Of a stretch of 64,000 nucleotides of DNA, positions 1-11,329 are shown piece after piece. A program made the translations under genes and the position numbers. The stretch spans positions 19,716,733 through 19,780,732 of the forward strand of contig CP099839.1 in the NCBI GenBank assembly GCA_030062745.1, written 5' to 3'. Every line of letters starts with the position of its first letter. Position 1 is the stretch's first letter. This stretch comes from Capitulum mitella (taxonomy: Eukaryota; Arthropoda; Thecostraca; Pollicipedomorpha; Pollicipedidae). The notes under the pieces were generated by a model that saw nothing but the letters and a program-made list of their open reading frames with translations, did no database searches and had not been told where the DNA came from.

Positions 1-268
1 GGGTCGTCGAACCCGGCTTGGCTCGGGTTCGTTCGGCCCGGCCGGCCGGGGTCAAGGGGCGGGCGGCGCTGGAACCCGGTTTAGACGGGGAGGGGTCTCG
101 CCGGTTGCACCTGGCCGGGCAGAAGGCGCCGCCTGTCCCGTATAGCACCGGGGAAGCCCTGGCGTCCCACGTCCCGTTTTTTGTGGGGCCGGGCGTCCCC
201 AGTTGGGCTCCGAGGTGGGTGGGGAGCCCTGGTGCCGAAACCAGAAAACATCACTCATGGAAAACCCA

Positions 269-358
269 GTCTATTTATTTGCAAAATATGCTACTTTTTC
301 AAGCTTTTTAAGAGTCTGTTTATTTGCAAAATATGCTACTTTTTCAAACTTTTTGAGG
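269..358. repeat. 45-bp tandem duplication
   Basis: Two adjacent copies of a 45-bp unit (starting at 269 and 314) differ at only a few positions. The unit contains TTATTTGCAAAATATGC and a T-rich tail. It lies just downstream of a GC-rich stretch (1-240) in which I see no gene. Positions 360-900 carry several TGACCT/AGGTCA motifs and also show no credible gene. Confidence 0.8.
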
Positions 359-908
359 TCCCTGGTATTACTTATGTCTGTGCAAGCCAATTCTGCCATT
401 TTTTACCCATTCTGAGTAATTCATCGTCGATTTTGACAGTGGTACATTTTGGCTCACTACAGTTATTCGTGACCTGGCCTCAGGTCAATAGCTGGAAGTC
501 ATTGATACTTTGCCCAATGACGTTAACTAGACGTCTGCTTCACTCCACACTAAAAATTGTTTTGAAATATTCCGTCAATTTCCAAAAAAACGGCGACATG
601 TGTTAAAAATGGGCTTGACCTTAAGTCAATGACCTGGAAAACTCCGAAAAATCTGAGATAGCGGATTTGTTGCATCTATCACGATCACTAACCCCTGAGA
701 GTATGATTGAGATATCTTGTTTAGCGAAAAAGTTCGAGGGCACTAAACTTTTTTGGGCATAGGTTCGTTTGACCTGACTTAGGTCAGGCACCGGACCTAA
801 CCTGAGGTCAAAATTTTGACACGAGATGTAAAATGATGGAGCAAAAGGTACACGAAGTTTCGTGGCTCTGTGTTTGTTGGTTCTCTTGCAATCCCAGAAA
901 AACCTCAG

Positions 909-950
909 GGGGGGGGGCAGTCACCTGCCCCCTAGTCGGGGACGGGTTAA
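909..950. mobile_element. Right end of a piggyBac-like (TTAA) element
   Basis: A G-run (909-917) and a C-run (929-932) form a hairpin, followed by GACGGG and TTAA at 947-950. This is the terminal layout of the complete element at 43537-44748. Immediately after the TTAA the LINE endonuclease frame begins within its Asn-Ala-His motif, so the element inserted into a TTAA inside that codon stretch. Its left end is not visible and may lie outside the window. The AGGTCA-rich DNA at 460-860 is probably its body. Confidence 0.6.
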
Positions 951-2793
951 TGCTCACCGTGCTATTTGGGGTTGTGACAACATCGACACACGTGGTCGAC
1001 TTTTAGAACGCTTGTTGAACGACAAATTTCTGTGCCTTTTAAGCACTGGAGCCAAAACACATTTTACTTTGCCTACCGGACAAACATCGGCTCTAGACCT
1101 GAGCATCTGTAGCCCACAGGTGATGCAGTACTTTATGTTGTCGGTGGATGACGACCCACGCGGAAGCGATCACTTGCCAGTATGGCTGCACTATAAGGAC
1201 GGTGCCGTGCTTGGCTCAAGGCCACCACGGTGGTTGCTTTGACATGCTGACTGGGGCCAGTTTGAGGCACAGGTTGAATTAGCCGTGCGTTGGCGTCAGC
1301 CGGAGGAGCGGCCGATGTCGGTGGACGAATTTACCGAGATGATCGTGCAGTCAGCCGGACAAAGCATCCCCAAAACATCTGGTGCTCCCCGCCGCCCACC
1401 AGTGCCATGGTAGACGAAGGTGTGTAGAGACGCCATTCGTACACGCAGGCGAGCTTACAGGGCATTCGATCGTTGTAGTACACTTGATAACCTGGTCGCT
1501 TTTAGACAAGCGAGGGCCTCGGCACGTCGTGTTATCTTGGAGGCGAAACGGCAGTCATGGCGAGAGTATGTGGGCGGCCTGAACCGCTCCACCCGCACTT
1601 CGGAGGTCTGGGACCGCATCAAGAGGATAGCGGGCCGACACTGCTCTACGCCGCTGCCCGTGCTGCGCGTGCACGGCCATGACGTGTTTCACCCTGCTGA
1701 AGTTGCCAACGAGATCGGCCGCGCCCTCGCAGAGCGCTGCCGGGGTGGCGGCGCCGATCCTGAGTCTGTGCGCCACAAAACTCGCTGTGAGCGGTCGCCA
1801 GTAAACTTTTATACCTCTGAGCGGCACTCGTATAACGAAGCGTTCACAATGGCTGAACTCAGGTCAGCAATATCGTCTCTGCGCAGTGTGTCGGAGGGCC
1901 CAGACGAAGTGCATAACGATATGCTTCGACACCTTCCACATTGCGCGGTTGAGACATTGCTGACTATGTTCAACGCCATTTGGACCAATGGCGAGTTCCC
2001 GTTGGTCTGGCGAGAGGCCATCGTCATCCCACTGTGCAAGCCCGGCAAGAGTGGTTTAAACCCTCTTGATTATCGTCCCATATCTTTGACATCTTCCTTG
2101 TGCAAACTTGTGGAGAAGATGGTTAACCTCCCCCTGACCTGGTTTTTAGAGAAGAATAACGTTTTTGACAATGCTCAGTGCGGTCTGAGGAAAAGCCGTA
2201 GTACTGTCGACCGCCTTTTAGCCTTAGACACTGCTGTGCGTATTGCTTTTCGGGAAAGACGTCATGTGGGAGGTGTGTTTTTCGACATTGAGGGTGCATA
2301 CGACACGACGTGGCGACACGGCATTCTCTTAAAGGTTTTTGGGCAAGGTATTTGTGGCCGTATGGGCGTGTTTTTACAGAAGTACTTGGATGACCGTTTT
2401 TTCCGTGTTCGTGTAAGAAACCACTTTTCTGACCGGTTTCTGCAGGTGAACGGCGTGCCTCAGGGTGGTGTGTTAAGTGTGACACTCTTTGCCATCATGA
2501 TAAACGATGTGGTAGACAGACTGCCTCGCTCTGTAGGACGGTCACTGTTCGTCGACGATCTCGCAATATGGTGTAAGGCGTCCAGTGCTATCTCGATGGA
2601 GAGACAGTTGCAGTTGGCTGTCAGCCGCTTGGAGAAGTGGAGCCTGGCAAATGGCTTCCGTTTTTCGACGTCAAAAACAGTTGCGTGCCGTTCTCGACGT
2701 GGCTGTCCTGCTTTATCTGTGCAACTGAACAGGAAACTGATTCCGTCGGAGCCAGTAGTGCGGTTTCTCGGACTGCAGTTTGACAAGCGATGA
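951..2793 (+). pseudogene. LINE endonuclease C-terminus plus reverse transcriptase, interrupted by stops
   Basis: One frame carries the endonuclease end, with Asn-Ala-His near the start, a Thr-Arg-Gly-Arg segment and the closing Ser-Asp-His-Leu-Pro-Val motif near 1170-1190. It continues through the RT palm: the FFDIEGAYDTTW motif near 2280, GVPQGGVLS near 2450 and the catalytic FVDD box near 2550 (usually YADD or FADD). In-frame stops occur at 1240 (TGA, in a CGA-like context) and 1411 (TAG, at an expected Trp). The frame ends at a TGA at 2791, after which homology continues one base back. These are normal decay lesions of an old LINE copy. Confidence 0.9.
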
Positions 2794-4271
2794 CGTACAG
2801 CGAACATTTTAAAACCCTGCGTGAGAAGTGTTTTAAATCACTGAACGTTTTAAAGTGTGTCGCAGGTACATCTTACGGTGCGGACAGAGTGACGTTGCTT
2901 TGTCTATACAGATCCCTGGTTCGTTCTAAGTTGGACTATGCTTGTTTTGTGTATGACTCTGCATGCGACTCCAGCAAGCGTACGTTGGACACAGTGCACA
3001 ACTCTGCCTTGCGCATTGCTACGGCTGCCTTCAGAACGTCTCCCACCGCTAGTATCTTGGTGGAAGCTAACGAGCCACCTCTGGCTTTGCGACGGAAGGT
3101 GTTCGGGCTGTGGTATGCATGCAAGTTAGCTCAGTTCCCCGACCACCCGACGTATGAAGCGGTGTTTTCTTCCAGCACAATAGCCCTATTTCGCACCGGA
3201 CGATCTCTGAAAGCCACTCCTTTCTGTGTGAGGGTCCATGACCTCTTAATTGAGAGCGGTGTGCGACTGAGGTCTGTGGCACGTCCTTATCATCTAGACA
3301 TACATCCTTGGGAACTGGTGTCCCCTGCGGTCGACGTACCTTTGGCTGAGAGCCGGAAGCGCGACGTGGCCCCGGAGGAGTTACGGTGCAGAGCACTGGA
3401 GCACCTGGCATCCTACGATGGCCATATCACTGTTTTCACCGATGGATCGAGGACGGAGGCTGGTGTGGTCTGTGCTTTCGTGTGTGGCCCTGACACTCGG
3501 TCACTTACTTTGCCACCCCATTCATCGGTTTATACGGCGGAACTTGTTGCTATTGGCAAGGCGCTCTGTTTTATTGAGGTTAGCGACGATGGTTTTTACG
3601 TACTTTTTACAGACTCGCTGAGCAGCCTTTTAGCGCTGAAGTGTTTCTATCCACGTCATCCCCTCATACAGGATATTTTAAGATGACTTACAGCGTTAGA
3701 CCGACTTGGAAAGAGAGTGACGTTCTGCTGGATCCCAAGCCACGTGGGGATATCTGGCAACGAACGAGCCGATGCAGCCGCGAAGCGTCCGTCACGCATG
3801 TGTGTCACGCGACGCATGTCATTGCCTGCCAAGGACTTTTACCGTGTGTTTTGGTCGTATATGTATGACTTGTGGCAGCGTGAGTGGGATGCGCTAGGTC
3901 CGAATAAGCTTAAAACTATTAAACCCCGCATAGGAACTTAAAGGAACATAAGCCTCAAGTTCACGCAAAACCGGCGAGAGGAGGTTATTCTCTGCCGTTT
4001 GCTCCTGGGCCACACACACGTAACGCATCACAATCTGTTGAAGGGCGAAGAGAGAGGGATGTGCCCCCGCTGCAGTGAGCCCCTCACTGTGCACCATGTG
4101 CTGATCACATGCAATGGTTTGATTTCAGAGCGTTTGCGGCACTTTGGGCACAGTGCGACACCTCACACTTTGCTGGATTTACTGGGCGATGAGTCTCGTT
4201 TTATAGGGATGGGACAGTTGTTCCGGTTTTTATCGGATGTCGGTTTTTCTGCGGTGTTTGCACCCTTCTAG
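2790..4271 (+). pseudogene. LINE RT thumb, RNase H and CCHC-like C-terminus, interrupted by stops
   Basis: The frame resumes at 2790 after a one-base shift. The RT thumb region (near 2900-3150) is followed by RNase H. Its first Asp lies in TVFTDGS near 3432, its Glu in VYTAELVA near 3535, its next Asp in LFTDSLSS near 3610, and the final WIPSHVGISGNERAD block near 3728-3772. A terminal Cys-x2-Cys-x7-His-x4-Cys motif lies near 4060-4110. Stops at 3684 (TGA) and 3939 (TAA) interrupt one otherwise continuous frame that ends at 4271. The 3' untranslated part then runs to the AACC tail. Confidence 0.9.
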
Positions 4272-4466
4272 TCACATGTGTTTTGTTTTGTGTATGCTCT
4301 TGTAGGCAACTTTTTTGTCTTGACATAATTGCGCTATATTACGCAGTCGGATTATGCTAATCGTCGTGACTCTTGTTAATGGAGCTACTTAAACAAGTTA
4401 TGGGCGCCGAATGACCCTGTAGTCGGTGCGCCCTAGGCCCCAGTAACCAACCAACCAACCAACCAG

Positions 4467-5275
4467 ACCGAACTGAAGACATAAATTAGCTATCGTGACG
4501 AAAGCAAATTAAATTTACAACCTTGACCAAAAATCTTGCCATGACGAAGCATCTGAACGAGATGAGCCAATCGGGGATAGATTCTGCCACAGCAGTTAGT
4601 CTACACCGACCTCGTCTCCGACCCTCTCCGCGCGCGTCTCCGCGCTTTCCGTCTCTGGGGTCCATTTCCGACTCCATTCCGAAATTCAGTACAATGGAAT
4701 ACTCATATCGCATTTTCCTGGCCTTTAATGTAACTCAAATTACAACACGCCCTACACCAAAAAATTAAAAACCATAGTCGTCCGTCCCTGGCGATCCGAC
4801 ACACACGCTTTCTCCTTAACGTAAAATACAGCCTATCCAAAGAAATCTATATACATCGCGGTGCGCCAAATACAGTCACACAAATGCACACGTAAGCTCT
4901 ACCACACGTGCGCATTAAGTCTCTGTCAGTATGTCGTCATGGGGTAGCTGATGGCTCGATGTTCACTGTGCCCCCCCCCCCCTCGTGGTGGCCGCAAAAA
5001 AGACCTCCCATGGTGAGACACATACCCCATTACTGCCCGGAGACCACCGCTTGAGCGGGTCAGTCGGAGAGGAAGGTGGGTGGGCTGGTAAGTCAGAGGG
5101 AAATCCGTGAGCTTACTTACGCTGCAACGACCGTGGACTGGAGCGTGATCAGTCTTGGAGACCTGTGACCTTGAGGTCTTCACGGCTCACTGTATTCAGA
5201 GGTCTTCAGAGGGGCTTCAGAGGTCCGGCCAAAAACGCTGGCTGAGTCCACGGTGACCAGACTCAGCGCAGCGCA
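4467..5275. other. No gene seen
   Basis: Nothing here resembles a gene or a recognised repeat. A run of C residues lies at 4972-4982. A short imperfect tandem of TTCAGAGG-like units lies at about 5195-5225. Confidence 0.6.
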
Positions 5276-5304
5276 CCGCCGCTCCGCAAACTGCGGAGCG
5301 GCGG
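5276..5304. repeat. Perfect GC-rich hairpin, 13-bp arms with 3-nt loop
   Basis: Bases 5276-5288 are the exact reverse complement of 5292-5304, separated by AAC. The arms contain CCGCCGCTCCGCA. No gene lies close by. The hairpin sits at the left edge of a GC-rich block (5276-6650) with CpG-rich composition. Confidence 0.85.
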
Positions 5305-5640
5305 ACTGCTTCCGGTCAGAGCCATCCGCTTAAACGGCCCAAGCCCGTCTTTTTTTCCATTTGCCGCATCTTCGCTGGCCTAGCTTCGGCTCCCGCTGCA
5401 GCCCACTAGGCTCCGCCTTCATGTCCTTTCATTAGTCTCTGTTCCACACTTCCGCCGGAGACGGTTTTCCTCGCGTTTCCGTTGGTGCGCGCGAATCGCA
5501 CTAGTTTTGCACATGCGTCACCTGGCCCTCCCTGTCGGCGGGTCTCGCCTGGGGCGGCCACCTGCGCTTCCAGACATCGCCGCCCGGGGTCGCCGCGATT
5601 GCTATCGGATGTTTTCGCGCCAGCTTGGTAACCAGGTGTC

Positions 5641-6500
5641 CGCTGGATGTTGTCTTTCAGACTTCTGTTAACTTCTCCGCTGTTTTGGACGTTCACTGGC
5701 ATAGGTCGGATTCCAGTTCAATCAGTCAGCCACACATGGGGCGGCGGCACTTGTTCTGACGTATTGTCGGCTTGCTCCAGTTTGCGCCGCGCCTGCCCTC
5801 CCAATGACTTTTTATGCTTCGGCGGCGAAGGGCGCTGCTCTAGACGACGGCGACCGAGTGCGGGCGGCCGCTTTGAAGTTAAGGTCGCAGCCGCCGCCCG
5901 AGGTGTTAGCGAGGTGTTTTGTGTCGGCATGGTGTCCAGGCGTCCGCTGGAGGGTGCGTCGTTTTTCCAACTTTTGTTGACCTGCTTATTTTAGACTGTC
6001 ACAGCCATGGTGGCCGGGTTCTAGCTCGTTCACTCAGCCACATCTGGGACGGTGAAGCCTGTTTGCCGAGACTCCTGCTCTGGTTTGCCACGCACCTGCT
6101 CTCCTAATGGTTTTGTTATTGTCCGGTCGGCACGAACACGCGCAGTCCTGCCGGCGCTCCTCACGGCAGCAACGGCCTGACCTGGAGAGGCGACCGCTTT
6201 GAAGACGTTACCTGTCCTCTAAATGATCCTGTGTTTTTTCGCGTGTGCTTCTGTGACCGGCGCTCTCACGATTGACTCCGGGGCGGCAACGGCATTGGAA
6301 GAGGGGGGAGGGGATACCTGCTTCTGGATGTTTTGAGTTTGGCTGCCGTGGCCGTAGCGGGGCCGCTTTGAAGACGCCACCTGTCCCCTAAATGATCTTG
6401 TTTGCTCGGCCGATGCCGGCTCCGTCGCCCATCTGCAACCCAGCGCTGCCTGTGAGCCCAAGTTTTCCCGTGTGCCCGGGGCGGCTTGCTGTCTTGTTTT
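5641..6500. repeat. Diverged GC-rich tandem repeats (304-bp and 169-bp periods)
   Basis: A segment beginning CGCTGGA at 5641 recurs at 5945 (304 bp apart), with shared text around CTCAGCCACA and a following GACT- and GCC-rich stretch. A second overlapping repeat, built around CCGCTTTGAAG, recurs at 6194 and 6363 (169 bp apart), followed by ACCTGTC and CTAAATGAT. Copies are diverged. No convincing coding frame crosses them. Confidence 0.6.
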
Positions 6501-6884
6501 GTTGACATCCGGCCGTTTCCAGTTGACACCTGCCGAAAGGCGAGGAGAAGACAGGGCGGTGGGGTAAGGGAGAGAGATCTGGCCAACTGTCGGTCGCTTG
6601 GACACGACGCCGCCCGCTCGCAGTTTCTAAGGCCCGGCCCGTGGAAAAAATGTAACTACGTTACAATTGTATCAAATGTTTCCCCCTGGACTTGAGCAAA
6701 TCAACGTTTTTTTCATATCCGAAAAACGAATAATGGGGAGGGAGCCGACCGGGAAGAGGGCCCCGCGCTGACCATTCTCCCCATAGGCGCAGTCAAGGGG
6801 GTAGGGAGGAGGGCCCGCTCTTCCCTCCCACCCCCCTTGGACTCTCATTTTTTTAAAGCCATTGCACATCGCCCTCCCGGCAGG

Positions 6885-7000
6885 CGGTTTTCGTACGATT
6901 TCAGTTCACACTGAGCTCCGCCCCCCTCCCTTTAGAAAATCCCGCCTGCGCCCCTGGTTCCACCCTCGCCCCCCGTTGAAATCCTGGATCCGCCCCTGCC
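6885..7000. repeat. Interspersed repeat fragment (pair with 35120-35215, inverted)
   Basis: About 75-90 bp, including GGCGGTTTTCGTACGATTTC, a GAGCTCC block, a pyrimidine run and AAAATCC, matches the reverse complement of 35120-35215 closely. The 'gatccgcccctg' style edge is commonly seen at termini of DNA transposons. No TSD was found, so it is called only as a dispersed repeat. Confidence 0.6.
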
Positions 7001-7387
7001 GCGGTCAAGACTGGCTTAGCAGTCAGCACTGTTTTGATAATATCCCTGACATGCACCTCAAGCTGTTAGGTCCCACCAGTGCGTACCGTAGCAAACAAGC
7101 AGGATCAGGAAGGTCAGCACCGATTTCATCGTTGTTATTCCACGAACTGGGTTTTGAGTGACCAAATGCATTGCGACTGTGAAGACCGCTTTCAGCTTAT
7201 TGACCCAGTTTACGAAAATCACGGTTACGTTCTTCCCAGTGCCACTTGTCATGTGTGTCCCCATAGCATGGTGCTAAGGTAGGACGCTTCTCACCGACTA
7301 TTAACTGGAGCGGCAGGCAATGAGAGTACTGCACGGACAGATCTGGGGGGAGGGGGTGGGAACTGGGTCCCTTTTCGCATAGGTGGG

Positions 7388-7530
7388 CATCGTTACTAAA
7401 AAATGTAACTTCGTTACTCGTTACTCCGTTACTCAAAAAAGCCAGTCCGTTACTCGTTACTCCGTTACTCTGCCTTAAAAAGTAACGGAAGTTACCGTTA
7501 CTCCGTTATTCCGTTACTTTTTTAAATGCA
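7388..7530. repeat. Subterminal array of CGTTACTC/AGTAACGG octamers (copy 1, left)
   Basis: Repeated GTTACTC and CCGTTACT units on one strand, switching to AGTAACGG on the other, fill the first 140 bp inside the terminus. hAT transposases bind subterminal repeats, so these are candidate binding sites (inference). Confidence 0.75.
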
Positions 7531-8504
7531 GTGAAAACCAAGCGAAAGCGGGTTTTAAGTCTTTTATGCTGCTTTGTGGTTGTAAAACGCATTCCGTATA
7601 CAAAGGGAAGAAACAAAGCGCTTACCCAAAACACTCCGCTAGCTGCCCACTGCCCTCACCAGCCGTTGTAGAGTCGGCGGCGCCGGGACAACAGCCGCGG
7701 CGGGTATTCTACCACTGTGTTAGCCACAATGTTCAAACCAACGAATTCCTGTTCATTGCCCGCGGCGCCGACGGAGCGAGAACAACCGGCGCTGGAGCGG
7801 ACGCATGCAAAATGCGACGAACAGCGGACATCTATCGACTGGGTTTGATCGACAATGCCTCTCGAAGTATCCGCCCTGAACATAATGGTCTCCGTTCAGA
7901 ACTCGTTTCGGTCTCGCGAACTTCTTGTTTTGTTTTGAAATTATGTGTGTGTATTAGTTTGTGTACGAGCGCGTGCGTGGAGGTAAGATTCCTGATACCC
8001 ATGACGTTTTTTTAATACCAAACGACGAAGGACTAAAAAAAACATGACTGATATGGATTTTATTATTGTGAAATAAAAGACTAAAAAAAGGTGCTTTAGT
8101 ACCTCTTCAGCACCCTTGAAAAGACAAATTAGCTATAAAAACATGGTCATAAGTAAGATGCAACGGAGGATGTTAGCCGTTCACAAGTGGGACATTTTGG
8201 AACGATGACGTGACCTGACCTGACCCCTGTGAAAGGCCAAAATTGATATCAATGAACTCGCTATTGTCTTACGGTTCAGTATATGTCGCTTAAGTTCAGC
8301 TTTTCAGGGACAAGGTATTGTGTCTATTTACCTAATTCCAAGGACGTGTTTTGACCTTTCATGGCGTCTGGTGGCCTCAGAATTGACCTGAGGTCAAAAC
8401 TCTTGAATGTTTTCGTCTCGGTTTAACAAAACCTTTCCGACGGTGTTTTCCTTTTTTCCGTGAGATATATGGGAGCCGAGATCCTGGGAGGTGCGGAAAT
8501 CCGC

Positions 8505-8600
8505 GCTCCCCATCCGGCCGGGCAAAGGGCATTCTGAGCCCGGCCGGAGACGGGTTAAAAACACTTCATTTAACCCTATTCCCTGTGGGGGGGGGCAGAT
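8505..8600. mobile_element. Two TTAA-type element ends 11 bp apart, inside hAT copy 1
   Basis: A GC-rich inverted structure (GGCCGGGC...GCCCGGCC) leads to ACGGG and TTAA at 8555-8558, resembling a right end. Eleven bases later TTAACCCTATTCCC begins at 8570, followed by a G-run and AGATTCTG, which resembles a left end of the family complete at 43537-44748. The same pair appears inverted in hAT copy 2 (27394-27412). Confidence 0.6.
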
Positions 8601-9614
8601 TCTGCTACCCGTGTCTTTTTGCTTGTCGCTCCCACACTGTTTGCCGCAGCGCCACAAGATTTTCTGGCATTTCATGGAACTGATACACACGTGTTTTGTC
8701 AACATTTAAAAAAAATCGGTCCCGCAGAGGCGGTTCCAAGCCCCCGTTTTCGGCGGTAATAAGCTGTGCGTGAAGCTGCAAAGTTGTGCGGTTCACTATC
8801 GTGACATTCTGAGTAGAAATAAAGATCACTGACTCATTTATATAGTCATACACATCCTAAACAATGCGTATGCACACACATTTTCAGGCGAACGCACACC
8901 CAGGTACTGAAAAAATGGGGGAGCACACTATTGTGCTTATGGTGCCCTCCCAATTTTGTTTACCTGGATCCACCTCTGCGCTACATATAAACTTAAACTG
9001 GCTTGCTAATTGTACATCTGATGTTTATATCACCCAAAACAAACAAAAACAAAGGAAATTTCTTATTTCAAAAATCACCCTTCTTGCCCTCCCTGGAACT
9101 GCCTATGGTTTTCTATTTTAAATTTCAGCTTTTGGTACATAAAAGACTTGGACATTCCAAGCTGAACCGTGTTATTCCCATGAAAATTGGTTGGTAAACA
9201 CGGCCGCAGTGACCTTTCAAAAATCCCCAAATTTTGGAGTTTGTTCGCCCCCACGCCCTATTTTCGCAATTTTTGAATTTTGGGGTCCGGAATTGGAGAT
9301 CTCGTTGAAACATATCAAATGGCATTCATCCCATCAACATTGGACGAATGCATCTCGAGATCTCTGGAAGGGCGGGGAGGGGAGGGGGCAGAATTGGTAA
9401 TCTTCACCTTTCGGCCAATGCATATTTTTCGAAGGTGCAAAAGTGGCAACGGCTCATATCATGTTTGAGTTTGGGTCCTCACTTCTGCGTCTACAAAAAA
9501 TAATGTGTCAGCCGAAAGGTGTTTCGGCCAGTTGATATTTGTTTTCGGGAACGCAGAAGTGGTAACTCCAATCGCATGGACAATGTAGCCTGTCCTCCAA
9601 GTTAAAAATGATTT

Positions 9615-9637
9615 AACCTAACCTAACCTAAAACCTA
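9615..9637. repeat. Short interstitial CCTAA (arthropod telomere-type) run
   Basis: Three to four CCTAA units in tandem, followed by a variant. The same block, inverted as TTAGG, lies at 26332-26350 in the second hAT copy, so it travels with the element and is not a chromosome end. Confidence 0.75.
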
Positions 9638-10074
9638 CCGTATGGTTGCAGGGATTGCCCTGGATGGGCATGTAAAACTAATTTTTTGTTAGGTTCAATT
9701 TGCTTGTTTTTTTGGTTTGGTTAGCTCGTATCGGCTGAAGGCAAACATGTGTCAACTGAATCAAAATTCAAGAGTTACCTAACCAAGTCAGTTTACACAT
9801 CCAGTAGGGGCCAGTGCTTAGAAAAATACCTGAATGGGCTAAATTGTTCACACAACTTGTGTTGCCACTTCCGCGTCTCCAAAAATTACGCGTAAGCGTC
9901 GGCCGAAAGGTAGATTACCGCAGATCTGCCCCCCCAGCCCCCCAGGGTAATGTGAATCTCACTGCCTACAGAGAATATGGTTAAGGCAAATAGTCCAAGC
10001 AATAGTCGACAAGCTTCATAATTATGCTTCACTACTGACAACTTATTGTGCACATTCTGTTCTCACCTGGAAAT

Positions 10075-10350
10075 ACCGTAAATAATGCTTCCTCTTGATA
10101 TGTGCCTTTAGGTTTGAAAGGCTACTCTTGTGACCCTTGATTATAACCTCTTTCGTTCGGCACAGAACATACGTAAAATTGACGTTTTTCCCCTCCTCCT
10201 TAAGTAGTACGTTTCAAAGTACGTTTCTAGATGTGGCCATGGGTGACCCAGACCGGGCTCGTCCTCTGCCTCCGAAGCTGAGACACCGTCGGACTCGGAG
10301 TCAAGGTTTTCGACCTCCAGTGGCGGCGTAAAGACGCCTTGATGGGACAT
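10075..10350 (-). pseudogene. hAT transposase BED-finger exon, frameshifted (copy 1)
   Basis: The minus-strand frame from the ATG at 10350 encodes MSHQGVFTPPLEVENLDSES, an acidic stretch and then a BED-like zinc finger. An insertion of about 8 bp near 10210, relative to copy 2, shifts the frame. Beyond it the alternative frame still spells the canonical His-x4-His end of the finger (KAHIKRKH). In copy 2 the frame is open but the last His is Tyr. The exon ends at a CAG/GTGAGA donor. Confidence 0.7.
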
Positions 10351-10888
10351 TTTAGTGTCAGGTAGTTAAAATTTCAGGCCAGTCAAGAATCAATCACCAC
10401 TCGATCACCCCATGAACATCACAGATCCAAGGCCATGACGGCAGTAATCATTGCTCAACAGCCTTGAGTGATCTTGGCGGGGAACCGTGTGGCGATGGTG
10501 AGCAATCCGTGACTGACTTGAGACAACATTGAAAACTGCCGTCAGCTGGCCGTTCCAGTATAAATGACAATAACTTTTATATCTTTCAGCCTGAAAAATG
10601 ACGACTGGTTAATTTATAATTTTAAGTCATATTAAACTTGCCCATAATTCAATATTTTTGTCCAAAAAGAGACCAAAGTCAGCTGGCCTTTATACTGAAC
10701 CATTGCCGCCAGCTTGCCGTCAACGTTTATCAGCTGACGAATATTGTCAACAAGTCTACTCCGCGATTGTCAGCTGAGTGCGCGCCCAGCCGCGCTTGTA
10801 TCGCCGCACGCTATTGGGTGTTGGCTATTCAAGTAGCCAAAGGCGTGTGCCGATGCAAATAAAGCCGGGCGGTGTCTGTAAGGAGTTT

Positions 10889-11066
10889 AAAAAGTAACGG
10901 AGTAACGGAGTAACGGAGTAACGGACCAAAAAGTAACGGAGTAACGGACCACAAAAGTAACTTCCGTTACTCAGTCCGTTACAGTAAAATAAAAGTAACG
11001 GGTCCGTTACTCCGTTACTCAAAAAAGTAACTTCGTTAGTAACGGAGTAACGGAGTAACGGACCAG
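10889..11066. repeat. Subterminal array of AGTAACGG octamers (copy 1, right)
   Basis: Runs of AGTAACGG and its complement, with several units in exact 8-bp register, lie just inside the right terminus. They mirror the array at 7388-7530. Short ORFs across the array are low-complexity artefacts. Confidence 0.8.
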
Positions 11067-11329
11067 TGCCCACCTATGCCTTTTCGTGTCTTCTGGCTCC
11101 ATTTTCGGAATCAAGAACGTTTTTTAAAACATTTTTTTAAGAGTAAATGTTTTTCGAAGATGACAAAAAAGTGGCCGAAACCCGGGTAAAAATCGACATT
11201 TCGAGGTGCGTTAGGTTAGACGGATGGAGAACTGGTCCTCCCTCAGCACATGGTCTGTATCTGTCTTTGGCATACTGTCTCGGTGGTGCTCCGTGGTTAT
11301 CCACAGACTGGGATCTGTCGCATTGCCGG

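Larger units (their letters stand above)
951..4466 (+). mobile_element. Decayed non-LTR retrotransposon (LINE, I/Jockey superfamily, with RNase H)
   Basis: The element runs from the end of an apurinic endonuclease domain through reverse transcriptase, RNase H and a C-terminal zinc-knuckle-like segment to a short AACC-repeat tail at about 4447-4466. The 5' part of the endonuclease, and any ORF1, are cut off by the TTAA-type insertion ending at 950. An RNase H domain downstream of the RT is typical of the I clade and some R1-like LINEs; the exact clade is inference. The coding frame holds four in-frame stops and one frameshift, so the copy cannot be active. Confidence 0.9.
7378..11078 (-). mobile_element. 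hAT-like composite DNA transposon, copy 1 (3.7 kb)
   Basis: The ends are CATAGGTGGGCA at 7378 and TGCCCACCTATG ending at 11078. They are flanked by a perfect 8-bp direct repeat, CCTTTTCG (7370-7377 and 11079-11086), the target-duplication length of hAT elements. Arrays of GTTACTCC-type octamers lie inside both ends. Reading on the minus strand, a BED-type zinc-finger exon begins at 10350, as in hAT transposases, but no RNase H-like catalytic domain is visible in the rest. The element is therefore likely non-autonomous. A near-identical inverted copy occupies 24888-28593. The body also contains TTAA-type element ends (8555-8573) and a short telomere-like run (9615-9637). Confidence 0.88.

Noticed and set aside
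9615-9637. Telomere end
   Set aside because: Only 3-4 units, internal to a transposon and duplicated with it.
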